The notes: generated by a model from the letters alone, not told the origin. DNA of 64,000 nt from Clostridia bacterium (GCA_017442155.1 JAFSAU010000038.1:1-64000); one strand, 5' to 3'. Shown: positions 52,004 to 61,209, counted from the stretch's first letter. Numbers and translations: made by a program.

Positions 52004-53791
52004 TTAGCGTCTCATGCCGCCGCTCATTCCACCGCCGCTCATACCGGGCATTCCACCACCCATGCCGGGCATACCGCCCATCATAGCGTTCTGGGCATTC
52101 GGGGTGAATTGCATGACGGTTGAGGCGTCACCGGCAGAAGAAGGCAGCAGAATGACATTGCCTTCGGAAAGGCCGGAAATAACTTCGATATATGTACCAT
52201 CCGTAATGCCGGTTTCAATCTGCACGTAATAGAAGCCCTCGGGTGCGTCAGTGCGCATGGCAATATCCGCGGCCTTTCGGTTCATCCGCGCAGAGTCGCT
52301 TTCCACCGCGGTCGATCCGCCGGAGGGGAGTTCCTCCGGGGTAGCTTTGGGTGCTTCTGTCGCCGCATCCGTCGGTTTCGTTCCCTTCACAGCCACGAGA
52401 TTGCCGCGGGAAACAGCGGAAGCGGGAATCAGCAGAACGTTTTCTTTTTGTTCTGTAATGATGGTGGCACTTACATTCATGCCGGGAATCAGCTCTGCAT
52501 TTTCTGCACCGTCCAGAACAACCTTGACAGGATAGGAGGTAACGCCGTTGGAGGTGGTGCCCACAATGCTCACGTTATCCACATGGCCCGTAAATCTTTT
52601 GCCCTCCACGGCATCTGCTGTAATCTGCACCGCCTGCCCTTCTTCGATTTCCGCAATATCCAGCTCGTCAACGGACATTTCAAAGGTGAGAATGGAAAGG
52701 TCGGCAATAATCGCCATGGAGGAGGCATTTCCGCCGCTGCCGCTTTCCAGCTTGTCACCGGCCTTTACGCTTTTCTGGATGACCTTGCCGGAAATCGGGG
52801 CGGTAATTCTGTAGTCATCCAGCTGGTCATAGGTGTTATTGTAGCCGGAGACGGCATCATTATAGGTAATGCGGCTGCGCTCGATGCTGCGGGAGGTGGA
52901 GTCGCTGGTCAGAGTAAACAGGACCGTCCCCGCCGTCACCCGGTCACCGGCCCGGAGGGAAAGCCCCGTCACTGTCCCACCGGTTTTTACGGTCACGGTT
53001 TCCGTATCTTCATAGGAAAAGGTACCTGCTTCATTGCAGGCATATGTATCCACTGTGGCCGTAGCCCGTCCGCCGTTTTGCAGACCTCCGGGGTTATCCA
53101 CTAAAATTTCCACGTTTGTCACCGCCACGCCGAGGCTGTTTGCAATACTGCCGGTGGCCACGCTTTTTACAGTACCGGAAAGCGTCTGGGATGGGGAATT
53201 TTCCGGCACTACGGATGCCGGGTCTCCCGGATGCAGCATCTGTGCATCCGATGTCAGAAAGCATAACGATAGCACCATGCGGTCGGAACTGATGATTTCT
53301 GCCACCTGCTTGCCGGCAGAAAGCTCGTCACCTTCTTTTACGGAGAGAGACGAAAGCACGCCGGAAATCGGTGCCGTAACGGTCATGTTATCCAGCGTTT
53401 CCAAAGATTCTTCGTAGGAAAGCCGGGCAGTGGAGATGCTGGATTCTGCCTTTTGCAGATTATAGTCGAGGTCGGAGGAATCAATTTCATAAAGAAGGTC
53501 ACCCTCCTGTACCGTATCGCCCTCTTCAAAATGGTCTGCGAGAACCTCACCCGTCACCAGCGAGCTCACCGTGTATTGGTCGTTGGCCGAAATGACGCCG
53601 CTGCCCTCAATGGTGCGGATTATGGAGCCGCGCGTGACGGCGGCGGTTGTCTGTGCGGCGGCAGTATTGCCCTTTATGAGAGGCCGGACAATGAAAAAGG
53701 CCGCCACAGTTAAAGCGAGAATGGCCGCGGTGAGAAGAAGCCAGAACTTTTTGCCCGGCTTTCTCCCCGGCTTTGTTTCTTTTTTCAGCAT
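52004..53791 (-). CDS. Membrane-fusion (MacA/HlyD-like) adaptor protein
   Basis: The 595-residue adaptor has an N-terminal membrane anchor (FWLLLTAAILALTVAAFFIV), then lipoyl/hairpin and barrel domains; two biotinyl-lipoyl-like halves are seen ('TVSSLVTGEVLADHFEEGD', and a second 'ITAPISGKVIQKSVKAGDKL'). The two lipoyl units in one protein are longer than usual for MacA (about 370). A C-terminal Gly/Met-rich tail of 'PGMGGGMPGM' repeats is striking and could bind metal or be unstructured. Start at 53791 follows GAGGAGG. It forms an operon with the ABC genes and the SLH gene. Confidence 0.85.
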   Translation of the reverse strand: MLKKETKPGRKPGKKFWLLLTAAILALTVAAFFIVRPLIKGNTAAAQTTAAVTRGSIIRTIEGSGVISANDQYTVSSLVTGEVLADHFEEGDTVQEGDLLYEIDSSDLDYNLQKAESSISTARLSYEESLETLDNMTVTAPISGVLSSLSVKEGDELSAGKQVAEIISSDRMVLSLCFLTSDAQMLHPGDPASVVPENSPSQTLSGTVKSVATGSIANSLGVAVTNVEILVDNPGGLQNGGRATATVDTYACNEAGTFSYEDTETVTVKTGGTVTGLSLRAGDRVTAGTVLFTLTSDSTSRSIERSRITYNDAVSGYNNTYDQLDDYRITAPISGKVIQKSVKAGDKLESGSGGNASSMAIIADLSILTFEMSVDELDIAEIEEGQAVQITADAVEGKRFTGHVDNVSIVGTTSNGVTSYPVKVVLDGAENAELIPGMNVSATIITEQKENVLLIPASAVSRGNLVAVKGTKPTDAATEAPKATPEELPSGGSTAVESDSARMNRKAADIAMRTDAPEGFYYVQIETGITDGTYIEVISGLSEGNVILLPSSAGDASTVMQFTPNAQNAMMGGMPGMGGGMPGMSGGGMSGGMRR

Positions 53792-53989
53792 AAAAAATAC
53801 CTCCTCTGTCGGAGCACCTGCGTACGTCCGCATTTGTGCCCTGTTGCAGGGACGCTCGCGAACGTCCCGTAGCCTGCTCTTCTTCTGTCTAACAGAATAG
53901 AGAAAAAAATTCCTTTTGTCAAGACAGCAGAAATAGGATTTCCAGAATGTTTATATGGGATTTACAAAAAATTCAAATATCAGAACAAA

Positions 53990-54763
53990 TCAAAAACGAA
54001 ATGTGACAAAAAGCCGCCCTTTCCGGCTTGTGTCGCCGGTTTCCTCCAAAATAAACCGTCCCTTGCCCTGCCAGCGGACTTTGTCGCCCACGGAAAGAAG
54101 CTTGTCGCCTTTTGTGAGGGGGAGGTTATTCACAAACACCCTCTGCGCCCGAACGGCATCGGCGGCAAGCGTGCGGGAGACGGAGAAAGCGGCGGCCAGT
54201 ACGGCGTCAGCCCGGAGCGAGGCCAGCGAAGCAGTTTTGAAAACCGGCTCCGTGGCAGGGAGCGCAAGGTCCGTAAGGGGCAGGGCGGTCACGGAAAGGG
54301 AAACGCGCCCGGCACTTGTGTAATGGGTGGCAAAGAAATCGGCCAGAGAAGCGCGGACGATAATCTGTGCGCCGTTCTCATCTGTCAGAATGTCACCCAC
54401 GCCTGCCCGGTCCACCCCAAGCCCCAACGCACTGCCTAAATAGTCCCGGTGTCCGGGCGGACGGCTGTCCCGGTGCGTAGCCCGGATAATCGTGAGCGCG
54501 TCGTCCGGCGGAGTGTCCATGTAGTCCGGCAGGAAAAATATCATCCGCCGCTCTGCATCTGCATAGCCGCCCCATAAAACGGGCTGTATTGTAAGGTGCG
54601 GCGCAAGCGACAGAATCAGCCCCTGCTGACGCGGGTCGAGAAACGGCCCCTCGGCCGGAATGTTTTTATGTATACAGACGGCCTCCCGGTCTAAAATGTG
54701 GGCCAGCAAGATTTTGTCCTCGTTTGTTTTGGCATATTTTGCGATAAGCTCTGATTTTTGCAT
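53990..54763 (-). CDS. ylmH: S4-domain RNA-binding protein (YlmH-like)
   Basis: The 257-residue protein has the YlmH N-terminal region ('GFLDPRQQGLIL'-like 'PFLDPRQQGLILSLAPHL', 'HRDYLGSALGLGVDRAGVGD') and a C-terminal S4 domain ('LAADAVRAQRVFVNNLPLT', 'LLSVGDKVRWQGKGRFILEE'). YlmH-type proteins bind ribosomes and are linked to rescue of stalled complexes and to division clusters, but here it is isolated, not beside ftsZ/sepF. ATG at 54763 has AAAGGAGAAC upstream. The gap to the AraC gene is 10 bp. Confidence 0.88.
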   Translation of the reverse strand: MQKSELIAKYAKTNEDKILLAHILDREAVCIHKNIPAEGPFLDPRQQGLILSLAPHLTIQPVLWGGYADAERRMIFFLPDYMDTPPDDALTIIRATHRDSRPPGHRDYLGSALGLGVDRAGVGDILTDENGAQIIVRASLADFFATHYTSAGRVSLSVTALPLTDLALPATEPVFKTASLASLRADAVLAAAFSVSRTLAADAVRAQRVFVNNLPLTKGDKLLSVGDKVRWQGKGRFILEETGDTSRKGRLFVTFRF

Positions 54764-54773
54764 ACGTTCTCCT

Positions 54774-55622
54774 TTACGCCTTTCTTTGCCGCCGGATTTC
54801 CGACGGCGTTTTCCCGAACAGCTCTTTAAACCGGGCATTAAAATGGTTCTGGCTTTGAAATCCCACCAGTTGAAAAATTTCAGATATGGGATAATCGGCT
54901 GACAAAAGAAGCTTTTTTGCTTCTGTCAGCCGCTTTTTATTGAGATATCCGGTAACGGTTTCTCCGGTCATCTTTTTAAAGGCATGGCAAAGATAATATT
55001 TATCAATGAAGAAACGGCTGGAAAGCGTATCCAGTGTAATGGCTTCATTGTAATGCGTATTTATATAGGAAACGATATCGGGCACGGCGTGGGTTTTCCG
55101 GGGCGGTGCCTCCGGAACGCCCAGTAGAAAGCCGCTGTCAATGTATTGGCAGACGGACTGCAGAATATGCAGAAGCTGTATTTGCAGAGGGACGCTTATA
55201 TCCGCTCCTTCGCCGTAAAGTGCCGCAAGGTCCGCAAAGGCGATACGAAGCCGCTCCCGGATATCCGGCCGGAAGCGCATCACCGGCGTTTTGGCGAGAC
55301 GGGTAAGCAGTGCGTCTACCGGGGTGGTCTCCCGGAGTATATCGAAAAAAGCGGGCCGGAACATCACCAGTGTCCGCTCCTTCATTCCGTTTGGATAGGA
55401 GGTACGGTGCAAAGTGCCGCGGTTAATGAAAATCAGGTCGTATTTCTCCACTGCATAGGCGGTACTGCCGATGTAGTAGGTCATAGCGTCGCCCCGATAA
55501 AAGTAAAGCTCATAAAAATCGTGGTAATGGCTTTGCTTCATCGTGTTTTTGGCATCCTTATAAAAAAGGCTTTCAATGTAAATCGTTTCGCAGGAATTGT
55601 CTAAGTTGTATGTGTATTGCAT
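54774..55622 (-). CDS. AraC-family transcriptional regulator
   Basis: The 282-residue regulator has an N-terminal cupin-like sensing domain (about 20-150; 'MKQSHYHDFYELYFYRGDA', 'LIFINRGTLHRTSYPNGM') and a C-terminal AraC HTH pair (about 185-280; 'ITLDTLSSRFFIDKYYLCHA' and 'PISEIFQLVGFQSQNHFNAR'). It is upstream of ylmH on the same strand. Ligand is unknown. The next 100 bp upstream hold a clostridial-type REP repeat and then the toxin-like module. Confidence 0.88.
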   Translation of the reverse strand: MQYTYNLDNSCETIYIESLFYKDAKNTMKQSHYHDFYELYFYRGDAMTYYIGSTAYAVEKYDLIFINRGTLHRTSYPNGMKERTLVMFRPAFFDILRETTPVDALLTRLAKTPVMRFRPDIRERLRIAFADLAALYGEGADISVPLQIQLLHILQSVCQYIDSGFLLGVPEAPPRKTHAVPDIVSYINTHYNEAITLDTLSSRFFIDKYYLCHAFKKMTGETVTGYLNKKRLTEAKKLLLSADYPISEIFQLVGFQSQNHFNARFKELFGKTPSEIRRQRKA

Positions 55623-55700
55623 ACGGTAGCCTCCAAAGCAATATTGTGCTGCTTAATTAGTATACCAAGCAATTTACCGATTGTCAAGAGTTTTCTCTTT

Positions 55701-55760
55701 GCCCCTCAAGGCTCCCTTGTGTAAAGGGAGCTGTCAGCGGAGCTGACTGAGGGATTGAAA
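55701..55760. repeat. Clostridial REP-type repeat (CTCCCTTGTGTAAAGGGAG)
   Basis: GGCTCCCTTGTGTAAAGGGA, then GCTGTCAGCGGAGCTGACTG and GAGGGATTG. This widespread palindromic repeat recurs at 61038-61090 and inverted at 61127-61174. Non-coding. Confidence 0.8.
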
Positions 55761-55809
55761 AAGTCTGCTCCCGGACATCCCGTAAAACCGCTGCATTTTC
55801 AAAAACTGC

Positions 55810-55838
55810 TTGCAAAAGAATGACGAAAGGTGTATAAT
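55810..55838 (+). promoter_or_regulatory. Promoter of toxin-like peptide, copy 1
   Basis: TTGCAA (55810-55815), 17 bp, TATAAT (55833-55838). Sequence around it is nearly identical to the copy 2 promoter at 61670-61698. Confidence 0.75.
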
Positions 55839-55865
55839 ACAGATAAGGCAAGACAAAAAAGCGTC

Positions 55866-55906
55866 AGGCTTGGGCGGTTATGTCACACCCGAAAGGGGGT
55901 GACGCT
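55866..55906 (+). promoter_or_regulatory. Ribosome-site hairpin before toxin-like ORF, copy 1
   Basis: TCACACCC GAAA GGGGGTGA forms a hairpin that contains the strong site AAAGGGGGTGA, and an outer GCGTCA/TGACGC pairing closes it up to the ATG. This would hide the ribosome site, as in known type I toxin mRNAs. Confidence 0.6.
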
Positions 55907-55981
55907 ATGAAGCATTACATATTGAGAGTTTTAATACTAACAATTGTATTCCTTGTAGTTTTTACTATAAAAGTAAAGTAG
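55907..55981 (+). CDS. Putative type I toxin-like hydrophobic peptide, copy 1
   Basis: A 24-residue peptide starts MKHYILRVLILTIVFLV and ends FTIKVK: one membrane-spanning run with a basic tip at each end. A perfect AAAGGGGGTGA site is 3-6 nt upstream, and the promoter is 70 bp before. Copy 2 at 61529-61603 has the same pattern with 15 of 24 residues the same (ungapped). Size and shape fit small membrane toxins of type I systems (Fst, Ibs, Ldr kinds), but the sequence is not one of those I know. The stop codon lies inside a hairpin that terminates the opposing antisense RNA. Confidence 0.62.
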   Translation: MKHYILRVLILTIVFLVVFTIKVK

Positions 55982-56053
55982 CCCCCACCTGCTAAAGTAA
56001 GGCTACTTTACGAAATCCTTATTTTGGCATAACCGCTTGGTCTTGCCTTCTTT
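55962..56053 (-). ncRNA. Antisense RNA opposing toxin-like gene, copy 1
   Basis: On the minus strand TTGACA (56083-56088), 17 bp, TATAAT (56060-56065) is a consensus promoter. The RNA would start near 56053 with AAGAAGGCAAGACC, cross the toxin 3' end and stop at the hairpin GTAAAGTAGCC/GGCTACTTTAC (55973-56011) followed by TTTTATAG. Ends are estimates. The arrangement gives at least 20-40 nt of perfect antisense to the toxin mRNA. Confidence 0.55.
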
Positions 56054-56278
56054 ATATTCATTATACAGCTGAAATAGTATTTTGTCAACACTTTTCCCAC
56101 AAATTTTTGGATTGCTCCTGCAAAAAGGCCTCCCGGACATCCCGTAAACCCGCCGTCCGCACTTCCCGGAGCTTGGGGGAGGGGCTGCGAAGCCAGGGAC
56201 ACATTCCGGCAAGACAACAAAAACCAGTGATTCGCACTGCTTAAAACGGCGCATTAAAACGGGCGGCCTGCGCCTCGT

Positions 56279-56378
56279 CGGAATAGGCTGTATCTGTTCC
56301 GATTTTTTGTTGCTCAAAAAATCAATCACTTTTCCGCCGTTCCTTCTCTCCGAAAAAAACGCAAGTCGTTTTTTTCGG
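56279..56378 (+). other. Gene-free stretch with two terminator-like hairpins
   Basis: TCGGAA...TTCCGA + TTTTTT at 56279-56308 and CCGAAAAAAAC/GTTTTTTTCGG at 56350-56378 resemble terminators. I see no convincing gene between the toxin module and the dockerin gene promoter; a 131-codon leftward frame here lacks a ribosome site. Confidence 0.4.
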
Positions 56379-56541
56379 GAAAGCGGACCTTTTTGCAACC
56401 CGGATATTTTTTAACGTCTTTTACTGGACATTTCTCCTAAAACATGTCCACCGATACCCCCGAAAACCCTCATTCTCCCGCGACTGTGGTTAGACACTTT
56501 ATACAAATCAAAAAAATTTTTCAAAAAAATAAAAAAAACTC

Positions 56542-56570
56542 TTGCAATTTTGACAAATTGCCATTATAAT
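56542..56570 (+). promoter_or_regulatory. Promoter of dockerin-cohesin operon
   Basis: TTGCAA (56542-56547), 17 bp, TATAAT (56565-56570). The leader to the ATG is about 170 nt with a strong hairpin TTTCCGGACAT/ATGTCCGGAAA (about 56660-56693), so post-transcriptional control is possible. Confidence 0.65.
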
Positions 56571-56749
56571 AAAAGCGTATAGTTGTATGGGGAGTATTCT
56601 CCGCAAAGGGATGGAGAAATTCCGCAGACCTTATTTGCGAAAGGAGGGCGTAGGTTAAATTTTTTCCGGACATTTGGTGTATGTCCGGAAACCTGCGAGT
56701 TTTCGCAAAAAAAAATTTTTACTTCAAAATGAAGGAAAGGGGTAGGAAA

Positions 56750-58663
56750 ATGTTCAAAGGAACAAACAAAACATGGAAAGCACTTGCATTAGTACTTGCA
56801 CTGTGCATGCTTTCCACAGTCGTTGTAGTAGCAGACGAAGTTCAGCCCAGTGTAATTACGCTGGAAAACACGGATGTTACGTACAGCGATGGCGTCGTAA
56901 CGGTAACGGGTGAAATCAATGCCCCCGAAACTGACGTCACAATTCTGGCGGTGCGCACAACAAGCAGCACTGGTATCACTCTGGAAAACGCAGCAGCAGG
57001 TAGCACTGAAACGGTTACCGATAAGGGTAACGTTGCTTGGTCCACTGCAATGCTGCAGCAGCAGGTCGTTTATATCGACCAGGAAACCGCAACAGAAGCA
57101 GCTACTGATAACTTCAGCTTCAGCTTCATTCCCAGAACGGGCGTAGGCGGTCAGTACATCACAGTATTCGTCGGCGGTGCAAACGTTGCAAGCCCGAAGG
57201 CAGTTACCATTTTGGCAGCTCCCGCTGTTCCGGTAATTGCACCTGCAACTCCCTGGTATAAGGGTGACGGTGAAGTTCTCTTCTCTCTGAAGAAGAGTGC
57301 TGATGCAGATGCAGATGCATGGACAAAGGCCGCAGCAGACACTTGGTTTGCAGCAGTGGAAACTGTTACTGTAGACGGTGGTACTGATAATGCAAAGGCT
57401 TCTTTTACAGTTATTGAAAAAGAAGGTGCTGCATACCTGCAGTACACCACAGCGGCAGCCACAGTAGATTCTCTGTCCTTTGTAGACACGGACGATGAGT
57501 ATCCGACAGCTGGAATGGATCTGGCAACAGCACAGGGACGCGATGACAGACCGGCCGGTACGCTGACAAATGTTACAACTCCTGTTGTAGCAGGCGGCAC
57601 AGCTGCTATTCCGGTTAACACGGAAGGTGCTTATAAGCCCGAAGACTGGACAGCTGGTCTTGCAACCGCAACTGGCGGTACTTACGAAAACGGTGTTCTT
57701 TCTGTAACAGTTGACCTTGCCGACAAAGTAAACAACCTGGAAGAAACCATCACTATCGACGCATCAGTTACGAATTATGTAGCTAAATCTGCAACAGTAG
57801 CAGTTATCGCTCCCACAAAAGCAGCAGCTGATGACGCTACAGTTTCCAGCGCATATACCGATACTATTGATGGCGGAACTGGCACTTCAGACGCAGAAGC
57901 AGCTGATACGGATACTACAGATGGTAGTGCTGAATGGAAGACCATGTACGGTCAGGCAGTTGTAACTCTGCCCACACCTGATTCTGGTCTCACATATAGC
58001 TGGGCTATCGTGGCAGATGCTGATTCCACTGGTGCAAGCGTAGAAACGATTGCTGACAACGCAACATCTGTTGTACTCGACAGACCGGATTATGTTGCTC
58101 CTGCATCTGTAACAGAGTCTACACCTAAGGCTTACAATTACACACTTACACTTACTGTAACAGCCGCTGGCTACAAGGAAGCAACCAAAACATTCCCTGT
58201 ATCCGCAAGCCGCGTAGGTATGAAGGGTGCAACTGTTACTATTACACCGAACTTCACTGGTCCTACAAGTGCTGCGATCGCCGCTTCTGCGACATACACA
58301 CTGACCCCTGTAGCCGGTGGAACACCTGTTGTTATTACTTACGACGGAACTGGCTTTACAGCTAATGCGGTTGCTCTTGGTGACTACACTCTGACGATAG
58401 CCCGCCCGGGTTATGTTACAAAAACCATCGAAGTAACTGTTGGCGCCGGTGGCATCGAAAACCTCACATTGCCGGAAATGGTTGCTGGTGATGCTACTGG
58501 CGACGGTGCTATCGACATAAACGACTTCTTTGCATGGACTGACGCGTTTGGTGCTACAACTGGTGGGGACACCTACTCCAACGCTGTTGACTTTAATGCT
58601 GACGGAGCAATTGATATTAATGACTTCTTTATGTGGACCGATAGTTTCGGATATACATCTTAA
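56750..58663 (+). CDS. Secreted dockerin-bearing protein, function unknown
   Basis: The 637-residue protein has a signal peptide (MFKGTNKTWKALALVLALCM...VADE), followed by about 540 residues of Thr/Ala/Val-rich beta domains with no enzyme motif I can see, and a C-terminal type I-like dockerin. The dockerin has two calcium-loop repeats, 'GDATGDGAIDINDFFAWTDA' and 'DFNADGAIDINDFFMWTDSF', each with the D-x-(N/T)-x-D-G-x-I-(D)-x-x-D pattern. Codon use is strongly biased (GCA, ACT, GTA), unlike neighbours, which suggests high expression. Start at 56750 has AAGGGG upstream. The cohesin-SLH gene begins 28 bp downstream, so its partner is probably encoded next to it. Confidence 0.82.
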   Translation: MFKGTNKTWKALALVLALCMLSTVVVVADEVQPSVITLENTDVTYSDGVVTVTGEINAPETDVTILAVRTTSSTGITLENAAAGSTETVTDKGNVAWSTAMLQQQVVYIDQETATEAATDNFSFSFIPRTGVGGQYITVFVGGANVASPKAVTILAAPAVPVIAPATPWYKGDGEVLFSLKKSADADADAWTKAAADTWFAAVETVTVDGGTDNAKASFTVIEKEGAAYLQYTTAAATVDSLSFVDTDDEYPTAGMDLATAQGRDDRPAGTLTNVTTPVVAGGTAAIPVNTEGAYKPEDWTAGLATATGGTYENGVLSVTVDLADKVNNLEETITIDASVTNYVAKSATVAVIAPTKAAADDATVSSAYTDTIDGGTGTSDAEAADTDTTDGSAEWKTMYGQAVVTLPTPDSGLTYSWAIVADADSTGASVETIADNATSVVLDRPDYVAPASVTESTPKAYNYTLTLTVTAAGYKEATKTFPVSASRVGMKGATVTITPNFTGPTSAAIAASATYTLTPVAGGTPVVITYDGTGFTANAVALGDYTLTIARPGYVTKTIEVTVGAGGIENLTLPEMVAGDATGDGAIDINDFFAWTDAFGATTGGDTYSNAVDFNADGAIDINDFFMWTDSFGYTS

Positions 58664-58691
58664 AAAATAGTTTTAGAAAGAGGTAAACAAA

Positions 58692-60923
58692 ATGAGTAAA
58701 AAGATTTTTGCTACGTTACTTGCTTTACTCATGGTGATGACAATGTCTTTTGCTGTGACTGCAGCAGGAGAACCGACCATGACAGCTAAAGTAGGAAGCG
58801 TATACGAGGATGATTCTTTCACAATTGATTTTACTGTTTCTGGCGTAACGCAGAGTCAGGGTGCTCAGATTACAATTACGTACGACCCTGCTGTGATTGC
58901 AGTAGCACCTATTGAAGGCGGATCCCCGACAGCGGCACAGACCTATTGTGAAAACACATTGCAGGCAGACCTTTGTGCAATGGTAAATATGGCAACTGCG
59001 ACATCTGGTAGCTTGAGTTTAGCTATTGGTGCTATGTCTGCTGTTAATATTGTTGATCCGACACTCTTTAAAGTTCGTTTCACAGCTTTGGAACAGGGTG
59101 ATATGGATTTTGCCTACACAATTACTGGTTTCCGTTCTGAAGCTGGCGATGTTAAGGACACTATGGTAAAAGAAACAGAAGGTGCCTTTGCTGTTCTTGC
59201 AATGCCCAATAAGCCCAGCATCACCGCTGCTTCTATTGGTGGCACACTTAGAGCTGAGCAAAAGGCTGAAGCGAGCTACACTTGGAACAATGGTAACACC
59301 GGTGAAGGTGCTATTACAACAGATGGCGACGCATCCGTGATAAACTGGACTGTAGACGGTGAAGCTGTTACAAAGCTTGAAACAGACGGTCGCCTTGAAC
59401 TGACTCTGAAAGATGAGTGGGTTGGCAAGAAGCTTGCTTATACCGTTCGTCCTACTGCTGCCAGAGGAACTGAAGAGAAGCCTCTGAACAACACTGCAGA
59501 TGCAGATGTTGTAGTTGCAGCATCTGATGCTACAATTATTAAAGCGGCAAGTACCTACACATTAACTGCTGATGTAGTGGCAGATTTTGAAGATGAGATT
59601 ATCGCAACTGTACCTGTGAATGTAGCTGTAACCTTGGATGACACTTATCCGGAAGCTGCTATCACAGATACGACTGAGATTTCTTGGTATATTCTGCCTG
59701 CAGTAGCAGAAGGTGAAGAAGACTATACTGTAGAGACCGCTAAAGCAGCTTCTCTGGAAGGCATTACACCTGTTACCGGTGCATCCGCAACATTCCTGGT
59801 TGAAAACAGAGACCAGTGGGTTGTTGTAGTTGTTGCTCCTAAGGCTACTATCGCTGGTGAAGATTTTACAGCTGCAGAAGTTAAGCTCGCTGCAAAAATC
59901 TCCGGCGAACCCCCGGTAATCGATGCAAGCGGCATTGACACAGAAGTGAAGCTGACTGTTGGCAGAACTCTGAAGACTGACGCTGTTGTAATCGATGCTA
60001 AGATGCCCGAAGGTGCTGAAGGCACACAGGAAGCAGCTACCACATATGCATGGTACGCACTGGATGTAAACACAGCTATTGATTCTATCACAGAAGAAAC
60101 CGAAAAAGTTGGCGAAGCTGACAAGCTGAAGCTGACCAGCGACATGAAGGACAAGAAGATTGTTCTCCTTATCGACTACACCAACGAACTGGGCATCCCT
60201 GCTGAAACTGCAGTAGTTTCTTACGCAGGCGTTGTTCAGAAGGCTTCCGGCAGTGCAACACAGGGCGGTACCTCTCTGGTAACCGGCGGCACAACCACTC
60301 CGGGAACCACCGAACCTGGCACAGACAAACCCGTTGACGAAAAGGATCCTGCAGATCCCGCCGGCACAGCAAACGATAAGGGTGCTTCCGCTTTCACAGA
60401 TGTTGACAAGGAAGTTTACGCTTGGGGTTACGACTACCTCGACAAGCTGGCAAAAGCCGGTGTTGTTAAGGGTATGACCGATACCACCTATGCTCCTGAA
60501 GCAGAAACAACTTATGCACAGTTCACCGCTCTGGTAGTTCGCGTTCTCGGCCTCACCGCTGAAGATGCTGCTACAGAAAAGGTTGCTGCTGACCACTGGT
60601 CTTATGCAGAAGTTGCAGTTGCTGATAAGCTGGGCATTCTGGCTGACGTTGCTTTCGATGCTGAAAAGGCAATTACCCGTGAAGACATGGCTGCAATTGC
60701 TCATAAGGCACTCGTTGCAAAAGAAGTTAAGCTTGCTGAAGGCGATGCAGTAGAGTTCTCCGATGCTTCCGCAATCAGCGAATACGCTGCTGCAAGCATT
60801 GAAGCTCTGGCTAAGGCCGGCATCCTCAACGGCATGGGTGATGGCACCTTCGCTCCGAAGGGCACAACCACCAGAATGCAGACCGCTAAGGTTATCGGTA
60901 TGATCTTCGACCTCGTTGGTTAA
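58692..60923 (+). CDS. Cohesin-like, SLH-anchored surface scaffold
   Basis: The 743-residue protein has a signal peptide (MSKKIFATLLALLMVMTMSF...), an N-terminal cohesin-like domain (about 25-160; 'DSFTIDFTVSGVTQSQGAQI', 'ITYDPAVIAVAPIEGGS', 'FKVRFTALEQGDMDFAYTI'), beta linker domains, a Pro/Thr/Gly hinge (about 520-560) and three C-terminal SLH repeats (about 565-743; 'DKLAKAGVVKGMTDTTYAPE', 'VADKLGILADVAFDAEKAIT', 'EALAKAGILNGMGDGTFAPK'). This is the layout of an anchoring scaffoldin such as OlpA. A cohesin near the N-terminus and SLH at the C-terminus would tether the dockerin protein encoded upstream. Codon use is like the dockerin gene's. Confidence 0.82.
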   Translation: MSKKIFATLLALLMVMTMSFAVTAAGEPTMTAKVGSVYEDDSFTIDFTVSGVTQSQGAQITITYDPAVIAVAPIEGGSPTAAQTYCENTLQADLCAMVNMATATSGSLSLAIGAMSAVNIVDPTLFKVRFTALEQGDMDFAYTITGFRSEAGDVKDTMVKETEGAFAVLAMPNKPSITAASIGGTLRAEQKAEASYTWNNGNTGEGAITTDGDASVINWTVDGEAVTKLETDGRLELTLKDEWVGKKLAYTVRPTAARGTEEKPLNNTADADVVVAASDATIIKAASTYTLTADVVADFEDEIIATVPVNVAVTLDDTYPEAAITDTTEISWYILPAVAEGEEDYTVETAKAASLEGITPVTGASATFLVENRDQWVVVVVAPKATIAGEDFTAAEVKLAAKISGEPPVIDASGIDTEVKLTVGRTLKTDAVVIDAKMPEGAEGTQEAATTYAWYALDVNTAIDSITEETEKVGEADKLKLTSDMKDKKIVLLIDYTNELGIPAETAVVSYAGVVQKASGSATQGGTSLVTGGTTTPGTTEPGTDKPVDEKDPADPAGTANDKGASAFTDVDKEVYAWGYDYLDKLAKAGVVKGMTDTTYAPEAETTYAQFTALVVRVLGLTAEDAATEKVAADHWSYAEVAVADKLGILADVAFDAEKAITREDMAAIAHKALVAKEVKLAEGDAVEFSDASAISEYAAASIEALAKAGILNGMGDGTFAPKGTTTRMQTAKVIGMIFDLVG

Positions 60924-60942
60924 TCGACACCTTATAAATCCA

Positions 60943-60972
60943 AACGGCACCCCTTGTGGGTGCCGTTTTTTT
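60943..60972 (+). terminator. Terminator of dockerin-cohesin operon
   Basis: AACGGCACCC pairs with GGGTGCCGTT around CTTGT, then TTTTT. Confidence 0.9.
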
Positions 60973-61037
60973 GTATAACGAAAACCACGCGATAGTCGAA
61001 AATGAGTAAAGCAGCAGAAGATTTATACTGAGCAAAG

Positions 61038-61174
61038 CCTCCCCTTGTGTAAAGGGAGGTGGGTTTGCGCAGCAAACTCGGAGGGATTGTAATAGTTAAA
61101 ATAAAATAATGATAAAAATAGAGAAACAATCCCTCAGTCTCACTGCGATCGACAGCTCCCTTTACACAAGGGAG
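61038..61174. repeat. Inverted pair of clostridial REP-type repeats
   Basis: GCCTCCCCTTGTGTAAAGGG (61038 on) and, inverted, CTCCCTTTACACAAGGGAG (61154 on) flank a short AT-rich spacer with GGAGGGATTGT and ACAATCCCTC facing each other. Same family as 55701-55760. Non-coding. Confidence 0.8.
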
Positions 61175-61209
61175 CCTGTTTTTCTTCTGAAACTTCAAAA
61201 ATAAGTCGA

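Noticed and set aside
56003..56398. A 131-codon leftward ORF upstream of the dockerin gene
   Set aside because: It has no ribosome site, crosses the toxin antisense region and the terminator-like hairpins, and has an unlikely composition.
56571..56749. A c-di-GMP-type riboswitch in the dockerin gene leader (GGGGAGTATTCTCCGCAAAG...)
   Set aside because: Some short motifs look similar, but the core sequence and stem order do not fit; only a strong hairpin is supported.
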